From the NCBI GenBank assembly GCA_030673895.1, contig JAUTCR010000025.1:62001-126000 (forward strand): DNA of 64,000 nt, in the 5' to 3' direction. Below are positions 42,117 to 51,900 of the stretch, piece by piece. Origin of the DNA: Verrucomicrobiota bacterium JB023 (lineage in GTDB: Bacteria; Verrucomicrobiota; Verrucomicrobiia; Verrucomicrobiales; Akkermansiaceae). The notes under the pieces are model-generated. The model searched no databases, was not told the DNA's origin, and saw only the letters and a list, made by a program, of their open reading frames with translations. The first letter of the stretch is position 1. The number at the start of each line of letters is the position of its first letter. The translations under genes were made by a program, and so were the position numbers.

Positions 42117-42779
42117 ATGCTAGCCTCCCTCCAACGCTATCCTGTCCGGTCCGCCCTGATGGTTGTGCTCGTGGTGATTGGATTCTTCCTCTTCTGGCAA
42201 TACCGGGATGAGCTCAGCGCGGACCGGCTCATTGCCTGGGGTGAATCCATTCCGCTTGCCCTCTTCTTGGCCAGCTTCCTCGTCCTCCCTCTTCTCGGGG
42301 TGCCGCTCTCTGTCTTTCTCATTCTAGCCGGGATGCGATTCGGGCTCCTGCCCGGGTTTCTCATCTCCGCTGGCTGCATCTTCTTCCACAATGTGGTCGC
42401 CCTTTCCCTCACGCGCAGCGCCTTCCGCGGTCGGCTAATAAGCTGGCTGGAGGAGCGGGGGCGGGCCATTCCGGACTTCGATCGGGAGCGTCAGGTCTAC
42501 CTTACCGCCCTCTTCGCCCTCGTGGCGGGCCCGCCCTATGCCCTCAAGCTCTACTTACTCGCACTCACCAATGTCTCGACCAAAGTCTATCTTTGGGTGG
42601 GTGGCGTCTGCCATTCCCTTCTCGCCGTGGTTCCCCTTCTGGCCGGCACCGCAGCCACCGAGATCAATCCTCTCATGCTCTTCGTTGTTCTCACCGGGGC
42701 CTTCGTTCTCACCGTTCTCTTCCGCCGCCTTTGGCGAGGATTCAGGGAGCGACGGACCCGTGAAGAGCCGCTCGTTTGA
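42117..42779 (+). CDS. TVP38/TMEM64 (SNARE-associated) membrane protein
   Basis: This 220-residue, six-helix membrane protein has the DedA/VTT-domain layout: [29 protein letters not shown], with the conserved P-x-x-x-FLxxAGxxFG, then RFLxER-like [10 protein letters not shown] and RSGYFxxLF-like [22 protein letters not shown]. Family members handle lipid scrambling or membrane homeostasis. The start was set at ATG 42117; longer in-frame starts add a basic soluble leader with no membrane character. It is divergent from the prepilin peptidase gene. Confidence 0.72.
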   Translation: MLASLQRYPVRSALMVVLVVIGFFLFWQYRDELSADRLIAWGESIPLALFLASFLVLPLLGVPLSVFLILAGMRFGLLPGFLISAGCIFFHNVVALSLTRSAFRGRLISWLEERGRAIPDFDRERQVYLTALFALVAGPPYALKLYLLALTNVSTKVYLWVGGVCHSLLAVVPLLAGTAATEINPLMLFVVLTGAFVLTVLFRRLWRGFRERRTREEPLV

Positions 42780-42898
42780 GCGTCCGCGCGCCTCAAGTTG
42801 CAAGAGAACGGCATGCAGGCCGCAAGCATTCGCACCCTGGAATCCGCTGGAGGGCCCGTATCTGCGTCTGGCATGCCACAGGCGATACTCAAGACGCT

Positions 42899-43465
42899 AT
42901 GAAACAGTACGACCTGACGAATAAGAAAATCGCCATTCTCGCCACCGACGGCTTTGAGCAGATCGAACTGACCAAGCCTCGCGCCGCTATCGAAGAGGCT
43001 GGAGCCAGCATCGACCTCGTTTCCTTGGAAAAAGGCTCCATTCGGGGCTTCAATCACACCGAGCCCGGTGATGAATTCCCTGTCGACCGAACCGTCGATG
43101 AGGTTCAAGCAAAGGACTACGACGGCCTGCTTCTCCCCGGAGGCGTGCACAATCCGGACACCCTTCGCGTTAATGAGCAAGCCGTGCAATTCGTCCGCGA
43201 TTTCTTCAGCCAACACAAGCCGGTCGCCGCCATCTGTCACGGACCATGGACCCTAATCGAGGCCGATGTGGTCCGCGGTCGCAAGCTCACCTCGTGGCCT
43301 AGCCTGAAGACGGACATTAAAAATGCGGGCGGTAACTGGGTGGACGAGGAAGTTGTCGTCGATAACGGCCTCACCACCAGCCGCAAGCCAGATGACCTCC
43401 AGGCCTTTTGTGACAAAGCGGTGGAAGAATTTGCGGAAGGGAAGCACGAAAAACAGACCGTCTGA
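42899..43465 (+). CDS. DJ-1/PfpI family protein (glyoxalase/deglycase-like)
   Basis: The 188-residue protein has [12 protein letters not shown] with a conserved Glu near residue 20, [14 protein letters not shown], the nucleophile elbow [10 protein letters not shown] (Cys113, His114) and [17 protein letters not shown]. These match the PfpI/YhbO branch (class I GAT-like fold), for which protease, chaperone and glyoxalase/deglycase activities have been reported. Translation from the ATG at 42899 gives the usual family length. A very stable terminator lies 56 bases after the stop. Confidence 0.88.
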   Translation: MKQYDLTNKKIAILATDGFEQIELTKPRAAIEEAGASIDLVSLEKGSIRGFNHTEPGDEFPVDRTVDEVQAKDYDGLLLPGGVHNPDTLRVNEQAVQFVRDFFSQHKPVAAICHGPWTLIEADVVRGRKLTSWPSLKTDIKNAGGNWVDEEVVVDNGLTTSRKPDDLQAFCDKAVEEFAEGKHEKQTV

Positions 43466-43521
43466 ACATGAGAAACTGAGCGTCTCCCAAATTTTTTCAA
43501 AAAACCCATAAAAACCCATCG

Positions 43522-43557
43522 GCGGCCTACGAATCGACTGATTCGTAGGCCGCTTTC
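43522..43557 (+). terminator. terminator of the DJ-1/PfpI gene
   Basis: A perfect 14-base stem, GCGGCCTACGAATC (43522-43535) with GATTCGTAGGCCGC (43540-43553), closes over GACT and is followed by TTTC. Confidence 0.75.
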
Positions 43558-43599
43558 GCTTGCGTGATCGGATTCCCTGATCAAACTCCCCGTCGTCTG

Positions 43600-45285
43600 A
43601 TGAAATCCGCACTTCGACTTCTCTTTCTGACGTTACTTTTAATTGGTCAATCCGCCCTTGCCGCTGGCGGTGGTCATAGCGTTGAACCCTTTTATCCGGC
43701 AAATCCCGAGGAGCACACCGGCTCTCAATACGCCGAATTCCCCGTCCCCACTTACCTCCTGCCCACCGAAGAGAATGCGGATGGAAGCCTCGACCTCATG
43801 GCGACGCTAGGAGCCCGCATCAAAGCGGACCCTTTCAATCTGATCGCGACGATCATCTTCATCCTCGCCATCTGTCACACCTTCATGGCGGGCTTCTTCA
43901 ACAAACTCGCGCACAAGGCTGAGCACGAGCACCATGAGCGGATTAACAAGCTGGGTCTGACCGCATCGGCCAAGCCACAAAAAGACGCCGAGGATGACGT
44001 ATCATTCAAGGCCACTCTCTTCCACTTCCTTGGAGAAGTTGAAGCCATTTTCGGTATCTGGGTGATCGCCTTGGCCGCCGCAGCCATCGGTTTCTACGAT
44101 TGGGAGAATTTCGTCCATTATGTGAGCTATGACCGTGCCTTCACCGAGCCCATGTTCGTTGTGGTGATCATGGCCATCGCAGCCTCCCGCCCCGTGCTTC
44201 GCTTTGCGGAAGGCGTGATGGCGAAAGCGGCCTCGCTCGGCAATGGCAACCCGGCTTCCTGGTGGCTCTCGGTCCTAACCATCGCCCCCATCCTCGGTTC
44301 CTTCATCACTGAGCCTGCCGCCATGACCATCGGCGCTCTCCTTCTGGCCAAGAAAATTTACAAGCATAAGCCAAAGCCCCTCTTCGCCTACGCCACGCTC
44401 GGTCTCCTTTTCGTGAACGTCTCCGTCGGAGGTACCCTCACCCACTTCGCGGCACCTCCAGTGCTCATGGTCGCTTCCACTTGGGACTGGGGCACTGCCT
44501 ACATGTTGGGCCACTTTGGCTGGAAGGCTGTCATCGCCATTCTCATCTCCAATGCGCTTTACTTTGTTTACTTCAAGAAGGAATTGGTCCGCCTAGCCGA
44601 CTCTGCCGACGGCCTGGAAGACGGCATCCAACATCCCATCGCCTGGCATGAGCGCGAAGACCCCATCCCGGCTTGGGTCATTGCAGGCCATCTTCTCGCT
44701 CTCGGATGGACCGTCTTCAATGCCCACGACCCCATCCTCTTTGTCGGTGGCTTCCTTTTCTTCCTCGCCTTCGTCGAGGCCACCCGTCACCACCAGAATG
44801 CGATCTCCATGCGGGGCCCCCTTCTTGTTGGCTTCTTCCTCGGGGCGCTCATCATTCATGGCGGCTGCCAAGCTTGGTGGATCGAGCCTATCATCGTCTC
44901 TCTTAACGACAAACCACTGCTTCTCAAGATTGGCGCGACCATCCTGACGGCCTTTAACGATAATGCCGCCATCACCTACCTGGCATCCCAGGTCAGCACG
45001 ATTGGTCTGGATGCCAAGCAAGCAGTGGTCGCTGGCGCGGTCATCGGTGGCGGTTTGACCGTCATTGCCAACGCTCCCAACCCTGCGGGTCAGTCCATCC
45101 TCAGCAAGCATTTCGAGGGCGGCATCTCTCCTGCCAAGCTCGCGCTGGGAGCACTCGGGCCGACCTTGATTTGCTTCGTGGTCTTCCAAATCCTGCCGAA
45201 TATCGGCGGAGAACCGGAAGGCGAATACGTCGACCCCGACCACCGCCTGGAGCAGGGAACTCACCCTGAAGGCGACAACCACTAA
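43600..45285 (+). CDS. putative Na+/H+ antiporter
   Basis: The product (561 residues) begins with a signal-like segment (LRLLFLTLLLIGQSALAAGG), then a soluble outside loop, and about 12 membrane helices. Blocks such as FGIWVIALAAAAIG, LTIAPILGSFITEPAAMTIGALLLA, VNVSVGGTLTHFAAPPVLMVA and ILTAFNDNAAITYLASQVS resemble the arsenite/Na+:H+ antiporter superfamily, in particular the putative Na+/H+ antiporter family with TEPAAM and FNDNA motifs. It would expel sodium using the proton gradient; ion choice is inferred. ribE begins nine bases after its stop, so they may be cotranscribed. The ATG at 43600 fits the signal. Confidence 0.8.
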   Translation: MKSALRLLFLTLLLIGQSALAAGGGHSVEPFYPANPEEHTGSQYAEFPVPTYLLPTEENADGSLDLMATLGARIKADPFNLIATIIFILAICHTFMAGFFNKLAHKAEHEHHERINKLGLTASAKPQKDAEDDVSFKATLFHFLGEVEAIFGIWVIALAAAAIGFYDWENFVHYVSYDRAFTEPMFVVVIMAIAASRPVLRFAEGVMAKAASLGNGNPASWWLSVLTIAPILGSFITEPAAMTIGALLLAKKIYKHKPKPLFAYATLGLLFVNVSVGGTLTHFAAPPVLMVASTWDWGTAYMLGHFGWKAVIAILISNALYFVYFKKELVRLADSADGLEDGIQHPIAWHEREDPIPAWVIAGHLLALGWTVFNAHDPILFVGGFLFFLAFVEATRHHQNAISMRGPLLVGFFLGALIIHGGCQAWWIEPIIVSLNDKPLLLKIGATILTAFNDNAAITYLASQVSTIGLDAKQAVVAGAVIGGGLTVIANAPNPAGQSILSKHFEGGISPAKLALGALGPTLICFVVFQILPNIGGEPEGEYVDPDHRLEQGTHPEGDNH

Positions 45286-45294
45286 GCCCTTCTA

Positions 45295-45885
45295 ATGTTC
45301 ACTGGCCTCGTCGAAGCGACCGGCACCGTGCTTGCTCTCGAAGAACTAGGAGAGCAGGCCCGGCTTCAGCTGCGGATTCCTTTCGCCAGTGAACTGGCTC
45401 TGGGAGACTCCGTGGCGGTGAATGGCTGCTGCCTGACGGTGGCTGCCTTGAACGACGAAGCGGTTTCCTTCGATGTGCTCACCCAAACCCTACGGGTGAC
45501 CTCCCTTGGCCAGCTTGTCGCCGGCTCAGTCGTCAATCTCGAGCGAGCGCTCCGCGTTGGCGACCGCCTCGGTGGCCACTTCGTGCAGGGCCATGTCGAC
45601 GGCACCGGCACCATCTCCTGCTATCGCACCGAGGGGCAAGACCATCTCCTCAAGGTCACTCTGCCCGACGCGATCCGCCAGCTTTGCATCGACAAAGGCT
45701 CCCTCACGATCGACGGCATTTCTCTCACCATCGCCGAACTCCAGGGCGATGAGGCCACCTTCTGGATCACGCCCCACACCCACCAAGCTACTAATTTGGT
45801 CGAGGGGGCTCCCGGCAAGCCGGTGAACCTCGAGTCCGACATGCTGGCCAAATACGTGGCCAAGCTACTGCCCAAGGCGGGTTAA
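45295..45885 (+). CDS. ribE: riboflavin synthase alpha chain
   Basis: Riboflavin synthase dismutates two 6,7-dimethyl-8-ribityllumazines. The protein of 196 residues has MFTGLVEATG at the start and two lumazine-binding barrels in tandem: GDSVAVNGCCLTV with NLERALRVGDRLGGHFVQGHVDGTG in the first, and GSLTIDGISLTI with NLESDMLAKYV in the second. Length and spacing are normal. The other rib genes are not nearby, so the pathway is scattered. Confidence 0.95.
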   Translation: MFTGLVEATGTVLALEELGEQARLQLRIPFASELALGDSVAVNGCCLTVAALNDEAVSFDVLTQTLRVTSLGQLVAGSVVNLERALRVGDRLGGHFVQGHVDGTGTISCYRTEGQDHLLKVTLPDAIRQLCIDKGSLTIDGISLTIAELQGDEATFWITPHTHQATNLVEGAPGKPVNLESDMLAKYVAKLLPKAG

Positions 45886-46081
45886 CGGATTAAGTTGACG
45901 GAGCGCATTCGGTTGCCTTCTCGAATAGCACGGCTCCGGCGGAAGGTTGCACTTGGTAGCCTCCTCTCACGCAGGCTCATCGCCTCGAGCTTCTCTGGGC
46001 GTCTTTAGGTTCTAAGGTCAGGCCTTAAGCCAGGTTTTCGGCAAAAATCCGCAGGTAAGAGATCAAGCTTCCCTGAATTTT

Positions 46082-46110
46082 TTGAAATTTCTATTTAAAA
46101 TTGGTATAAA
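46082..46110 (+). promoter_or_regulatory. strong sigma-70-like promoter of the megasynthase operon
   Basis: TTGAAA (46082-46087), a 17-base spacer and TATAAA (46105-46110) stand in an AT-rich stretch (about 46070-46130) that contrasts with the GC-rich surroundings. It lies 37 bases ahead of the amidase ATG, the best match to a housekeeping promoter in the window. A second TATAAA follows at 46117-46122. The remaining intergenic bases from 45886 hold no gene I can support. Confidence 0.6.
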
Positions 46111-46147
46111 CTGTTTATAAAAATTCCGTGTTCAGAATGCACAGCTC

Positions 46148-46936
46148 ATGAAACTCTACTGTTTCCAGTTCGACATCAAATGGGAGGATAAATCGGCAAA
46201 CTTCTCCCGGGTCCGCTCGCTTGCGGCAGGCGCCGGAATCGAAGCTGGAAGCCTGCTCATTCTTCCGGAGATGTTTGCCACCGGCTTCAGCATGAACAGC
46301 CGGCAATTGGCTGAAACGGAAACAAACTCCGAGACCCTTGCTTTCCTTCGAGAACTCGCCCGCGACTACCAATGCCATGTCCTCGCAGGACTCGTGTTAA
46401 ATGCCAATGAGCGCCTAACGAACAACGCCTTGCTGCTCACGCCTGAAGGCGCCATCGCCGCCGATTACGAGAAAATCAATCCCTTCGCCCCCGCTGGCGA
46501 GACCCTCGCGGTGAGCGCTGGCCAAACGATCGTCCAAGCCGATGTAGGCGTCGCGATCCTCTCCCCCTTCATCTGCTACGATTTGAGGTTTCCCGAACTC
46601 TTTCGGGCCGCCGTGCCCCGCTCCGAGGTTTTTGCAGTTATCGCCAATTGGCCAGAAGCCCGGGTCGAGCACTTCATCACTCTTCTCCGTGCAAGGGCCA
46701 TTGAAAATCAAGCGTATCTCATCGGGGTCAATCGTATCGGCGCGGATCCCAATGTGACCTACAATGGCCAGACCTTGGTCGTCGATCCCTGGGGCAAGAT
46801 CGTGGCGACTGCGGAGGACCGCGAAGAGGTCCTGGCGGCGCAGCTGGACCTTGCCGCCTTGCGGGAATGGAGAGCCAGTTTTTCTGCCCTACGCGACCGC
46901 CGCGACCCTGCATCCTTAACTCTCAAGAGCCACTGA
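46148..46936 (+). CDS. nitrilase-superfamily amidase, omega-amidase (NIT2) type
   Basis: The 262-residue protein has the full Glu-Lys-Cys triad: Glu41 in LPEMFATGFSM, Lys109 in YEKINPFAPAGE, and Cys143 in ICYDLRFPELFR. The motif wording (PEMF-x-TGF, ICYDLRFPEL) is that of omega-amidase, which hydrolyses alpha-ketoglutaramate and succinamate. It ends seven bases before the megasynthase and follows the strong promoter, so it is expressed with it. It might release or deprotect an amide in the product, or supply an oxo acid to the aminotransferase domain; both are inferences. Confidence 0.85.
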   Translation: MKLYCFQFDIKWEDKSANFSRVRSLAAGAGIEAGSLLILPEMFATGFSMNSRQLAETETNSETLAFLRELARDYQCHVLAGLVLNANERLTNNALLLTPEGAIAADYEKINPFAPAGETLAVSAGQTIVQADVGVAILSPFICYDLRFPELFRAAVPRSEVFAVIANWPEARVEHFITLLRARAIENQAYLIGVNRIGADPNVTYNGQTLVVDPWGKIVATAEDREEVLAAQLDLAALREWRASFSALRDRRDPASLTLKSH

Positions 46937-46943
46937 GTTTCCC

Positions 46944-48938
46944 ATGTCCGCTTCTTGCTCCGTGAATATTGCCGCAACTTTCACCGCTGAACCGTTAGCG
47001 AAGCCGCTGGCGCAATGGGGTCGCCACCTTAATCTCTCCCTCAGCTGCTCCTTCGCGCCCTACAATCAGGTCTTCCAAACGCTCCTCGACCCGGCGTCTT
47101 TGTTCCATCAATCGCCGGACCGCTTGAATGTTTTGCTGGTCCGCCCGGAGGATTGGCAGCGCTTCGAGGCCGCGGAAACACCGGAGGGGGAGAAAAAGCT
47201 GGCGCATCACACACAGGAATTCCTGGATGCTCTCCAAGCCTTTCCCCATCGGGATAGCCTGTTGGTCATCGTTCCTGCCTCGACGTCGCAGAGCGCGCCC
47301 CTTGCCCGTTCCCGCCAGCAGATTGCCGACCTCTGTCGGCAACACCGGATCAGCATTCTGACCAGCGAGGACCTCGAATCACGCTATTCCTGTAACGACC
47401 AATTTGATCCGGTCGGAGATCGAGAGGGTCATCTACCCTATCATCCAGCTTACGAGGAGGTTCTCGCTACCGCGATTGCCCGGCATTATCATGCCCGCCT
47501 CGTTCGCGCTCCCAAGGTGGTTGTGTTTGATGCGGACAACACGCTCTGGCGAGGAGTGGCGGCCGAAGTCGGGCCCTCCCGGGTCCTCGTTGATGGTCCG
47601 TTTCAAGCCCTCCAACAGCGAGCCCTCGCCCTCAAGAACAATGGCACCCTTCTCGCCATCGCCTCTAAGAACGAGACTCAGGATGTCCAAGCCGTCTTTG
47701 CCACCAACGAGAACATGCTTCTCGCGGAGTCGGACTTCGTCTCAATCAAGGCCAACTGGGAGGCCAAGTCGACTAACATTGCCGAACTCGCCGACGAGTT
47801 GAATCTCGGACTCGATGCCTTCCTCTTCCTCGACGACAATCCCGTCGAGATTGCCGAAGTCAGCGCCGCACTCCCCGCCGTCACCGCCATCCAATTGCCC
47901 GAGGATCCGGAGGACTATGCCGACTTCCTCAATCACCTCTGGCCTCTCGATCAGCGCGCCGATCGCACCGCGGAGGACGCGCAACGAACCACCCTCTATC
48001 AGGCCGAAGCCTCCCGTGCGAAGACCCGCTCCTCGGCACCGGACTTCGCCACTTTTCTCCGCGAGCTGGATCTCAAGGTCACTTTTCCTGAGGTTTCTCC
48101 CGAGAATCTTCCTCGCCTCGCCCAGCTCACGCAAAGGACCAATCAATTCAATTCCACGACCATCCGCCGAAGCGAGGATGATCTAATTGGCCTGATTGAA
48201 GCGGGTTGGGACCTGATCCCACTCGCTGTCTCCGACCGCTTTGGCGAGTATGGACTCACGGGATTGGCGAGCGCTCATCGGGATGGGACGTCTTACCTCG
48301 TCGATTCTTTTCTCATGAGCTGTCGAATCCTGGGGAAAGGAGTCGAGCAACGTTTCCTGGCGCGACTTGCCGAGCTGGCGCAGGCATCCGGCTGCACGCA
48401 GCTCGTCTTCAATTTTGAGGAGAACGACCGCAATGTCCCTGTGCGCAATTTTCTTAGCCGCCTGTCCCTGACTTCCCATGCGGGTCAAGAGGGGCGCTAC
48501 ACGGTTTCCCTCGAAGATGCCGTAGCTGCGAGTCAGCGACCCATTTCCGAACCCGCCAATGACACCCGAACAAGTCAGGTCACCCAGCCTGCCTCTCCTG
48601 TCCCGACTGCGACCTACCGCGCGATCGCTCTGAACTCAACTGCGCGGAAGCTCTCCACTTTTCTAACCCCCAATCCCGACGCCCGTCCGGAACTCACCTC
48701 CACCTTCGCTGCGCCCAAGGGAGACGTCGAGCAATCGCTGTCCGCGCTCTGGACCCGGATTCTCGGCATCAGCCCCATCGGGCGTCACGATCGCTTCTCC
48801 GAACTGGGGGGCAAATCCCTTCAGGTCATTCAACTTCTCTCCGCAATTGCCCGGGATTTCCCCGATGCCAAGCTGACTTCGGCGGAACTCTTCGAGAATC
48901 CCACCCTTGCCTCTCAAGCCCGCCTCCTTGGAGCAAGC
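46944..48938 (+). other. megasynthase domains: FkbH-like HAD with GNAT-like part, then carrier 1
   Basis: Residues 7-70 (AATFTAEPL ... APYNQVFQTLLDP ... LLVRPEDW) match the amino end of FkbH-type proteins. The HAD core has FDADNTLWRG (195-204, Asp196 and Asp198), IASKNETQDV and FLFLDDNPVEIAEV. The GNAT-like tail has RFGEYGLTG from 432 and SFLMSCRILGKGVE. FkbH proteins take glycerate from 1,3-bisphosphoglycerate to a carrier. The carrier follows at about 595-665 with LGGKSL (Ser625). Confidence 0.8.
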
Positions 48939-51900
48939 AGGCCGGAGAGCGCGAAAGAAACTCCCCCGGAGCCAGCAAAAAGCGATTCCAACTCGTCAGA
49001 TCTCGCCATCGTCGGCATGTCTTGCCGCCTGCCCGAGTCGCCGAACACACAAGCTTTCTGGCAGAACCTGTTAGACGGCAAGGAATGTCTCACCCGCTTC
49101 ACGGAAGAGGAGCTGCAAGCTGCCGGCGTCGACCTCGATGCCATCCGGAATGACCCGACCTATGTGCCGGTCAAGGGAATGATGAAGGATGTGGAACTGT
49201 TCGATGCGCAATTCTTCGGCATCCTTCCCAATGAGGCCAAGCTGATGGATCCCCAGCAGCGCATCTTTCTGGAGCTTGCCTGGGAATGCCTAGAGGATGC
49301 GGGATACAATTCCGAAACCTATCCAGGGAAGATCGGCGTCTGGGCAGGCAACTACCTCGATACCTACGCCATTGCCAATCTCGCTACCGACCGCAAGTGG
49401 CTTGCAGATTGGATTCCTCAAATTCAGGTCGGCTCCCTGCAGGCCGAGCTGGGCAACGACAAGGATTACCTGGCGACCCGGGTCGCCTTCAAACTGAACC
49501 TGCGAGGCCCCGCGATGACGGTCCAAACGGCTTGCTCCACCTCATTGGTGGCCATCGCCCAAGCCTGTCAGAGTATCCGGGCCGGCCAATGTGAAATGGC
49601 CTTGGCTGGGGCCATCATCATCACCCTGCCCAATACGAAGGGTTACCACTACACCCCCGATTCCATCCTCTCGCGTGATGGCTCTTGCAAAGCCTTTAGC
49701 GACCAGGCAACGGGCACCGTCTTCTCGAATGGAGCCGGTCTCGTGCTCATCAAGAAGCTCGACGATGCCCTCCGCGATGGCGACCACATCCACGCCGTCA
49801 TCAAAGGCTGCGCTCTCAATAATGACGGCGGCAACAAGCACTCCTACACCGCCCCCAGCATCGATGGACAAGCGGATGTCATCACCTCCGCCATCAAGGA
49901 TGCGGGAGTCGATCCATCGACCATCTCCTACGTCGAAGCGCATGGCACCGGCACCCCTCTAGGCGATCCCATCGAAATCGCCGGTCTCACCAAGGCCTTC
50001 CGCTCCCTCGGCGTCTCCCACCAACAAGGCTGCGCCCTCGGCAGCGTCAAAACCAATGTGGGGCACTTGGACGTCGCTTCGGGCGTCACGGCCACCATCA
50101 AGACGGCCTTCGCTCTCGAGCACGGCCAGCTGCCTGCCACTCTTCATTACGAGAAGCCGAACCCCAAAATCCGTTTTGAGGACACCCCCTTCCGCATCAA
50201 CGCGGAATTGAGTGAGTGGGAGACAAGGGAAGTTCCCCGGCGGGCCGGCATCTCTTCCTTTGGCGTGGGCGGGACCAATGCTCATCTCATCTTGGAGGAG
50301 CCTCCCCGCATCGAATCGAGTGAATCAACCCGGCCTTATCAAATCTTCCCGCTCTCCGCCCGGTCGGAGACGGCCTTGGCGAACATGCGGGAGAACCTTG
50401 TCGCTCACTTCTCCAAAAAACCGAACCCGCAGGCCAAACTACCCACCGCAGCCGACGTCTCCCACACCCTCCGCATCGGCCGTAAGGAATTCGCCCGACG
50501 CATGATCCTTGTCGGCTCCGCGCTGGAGCATCTGGACAAAGCGAAGGTGGCAAAAGGCAGCCCGGCCCAGCTTGATGCCCCGCTCGTCTTCATGTTCCCG
50601 GGCCAAGGCTCACAAACGGTAGGCATGGGAAAAGATCTCTATGCGAGCGAGCCATACTTCCGCGCCGAACTAGACAGATGTGCCAAACTGTTAGAACCCC
50701 ATCTCGGCGAGGATATTCGGGACACCCTCTTTCCCGAGGCGCTTTCCGCCACTTCAGGGTCGGGAGGCCAATCGCCCGAGGACGCAGCCCATCGCATCAA
50801 GCAGACGGTGATGGCCCAGCCCGCGATCTTCATCCACAGCTACTGCGTCGCCCGCCTCCTGATGCACTGGGGACTAAAGCCAACCGCCCTCGTCGGACAC
50901 AGTGTCGGCGAGCTGGTCGCGGCAACACTCTCTGGCGTGATTTCTCTCGAGGATGCCCTGCGCATCCTGGCCCACCGGGGCCGTCTCATGCAGGCCGTTG
51001 AGCCGGGGGGAATGCTCTCCGTGCGTCTGTCAGAAAGCGAGCTGACCCCCCTCATTCCCGATCGACTCGATCTTGCAGCTGTCAATGGTCCAGCGCTCTG
51101 CGTGGTGGCAGGTCCTCATGAAGAACTTTCCGCCTTCGAGGCCGAGCTCACGGCCCGGGACGTCGCCTGCAAGTCACTCCACACCTCTCACGGATTCCAC
51201 TCTTGGATGATGGACGCGGTGATTGACCCCTTTAGGGAGGTCATTGCCACAGCCCAGCTTTCGCCGCCCTCCATCCCGATCCGCTCCACGGTCACGACGG
51301 AATGGCTCACCGACGAACAAGCCACTGATGCCAACTACTGGGCCAGCCATGTTCGCCGCACGGTTCGCTTCACCGAGGCTGCTGCCCACTTCTGTGAAAG
51401 CCCGGAGACCACACTCCTTGAGGTCGGCCCCGGTCAAACCCTGTCCACCCTCTCCCGTCAAGTGACGCAGAAGGGAGGCAAGCAAGCAATCTTCTCAACC
51501 TCGGGGCACGCCACCTCTGGAGAATCCGACGCCCTCACCCTGCAGCTGGCTCTTGGCCAGCTTTGGATCCACGGTCATTCCATCGACTGGCAAGCCTACG
51601 ATGAGGGACAGAAACGAAAGCGAGTTCCGCTGCCCACTTACCCCTTCGAGCGCAAACGTTTTTGGATCGAGCCTCAACCACTCACCGACCCCGCTCCCGC
51701 GACAATCGCTCAAGTCGACAGCCCCGCTCCATCAGCCACCTCTTCTCCCCCTTTTCATTCTCCTGCTTCCAGCACGTCCCAAAGCGTGCCACCCGTCTCA
51801 GCTCCAACTCCTGCCCCATCCGTGACCACTGACCGTAAGCCCACCATCCTGGCCAAACTTCAAGATGTCCTGAACGATCTTTCCGGCATTGAGCATGAGG

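Noticed and set aside
45886-46147. Small gene or terminator after ribE
   Set aside because: No open frame with a credible start and no hairpin with a T-run could be found; only the promoter region is supported.
46948-48530. Separate stand-alone FkbH-like gene
   Set aside because: The frame is continuous with the carrier and ketosynthase, with no stop or internal start that would split it.
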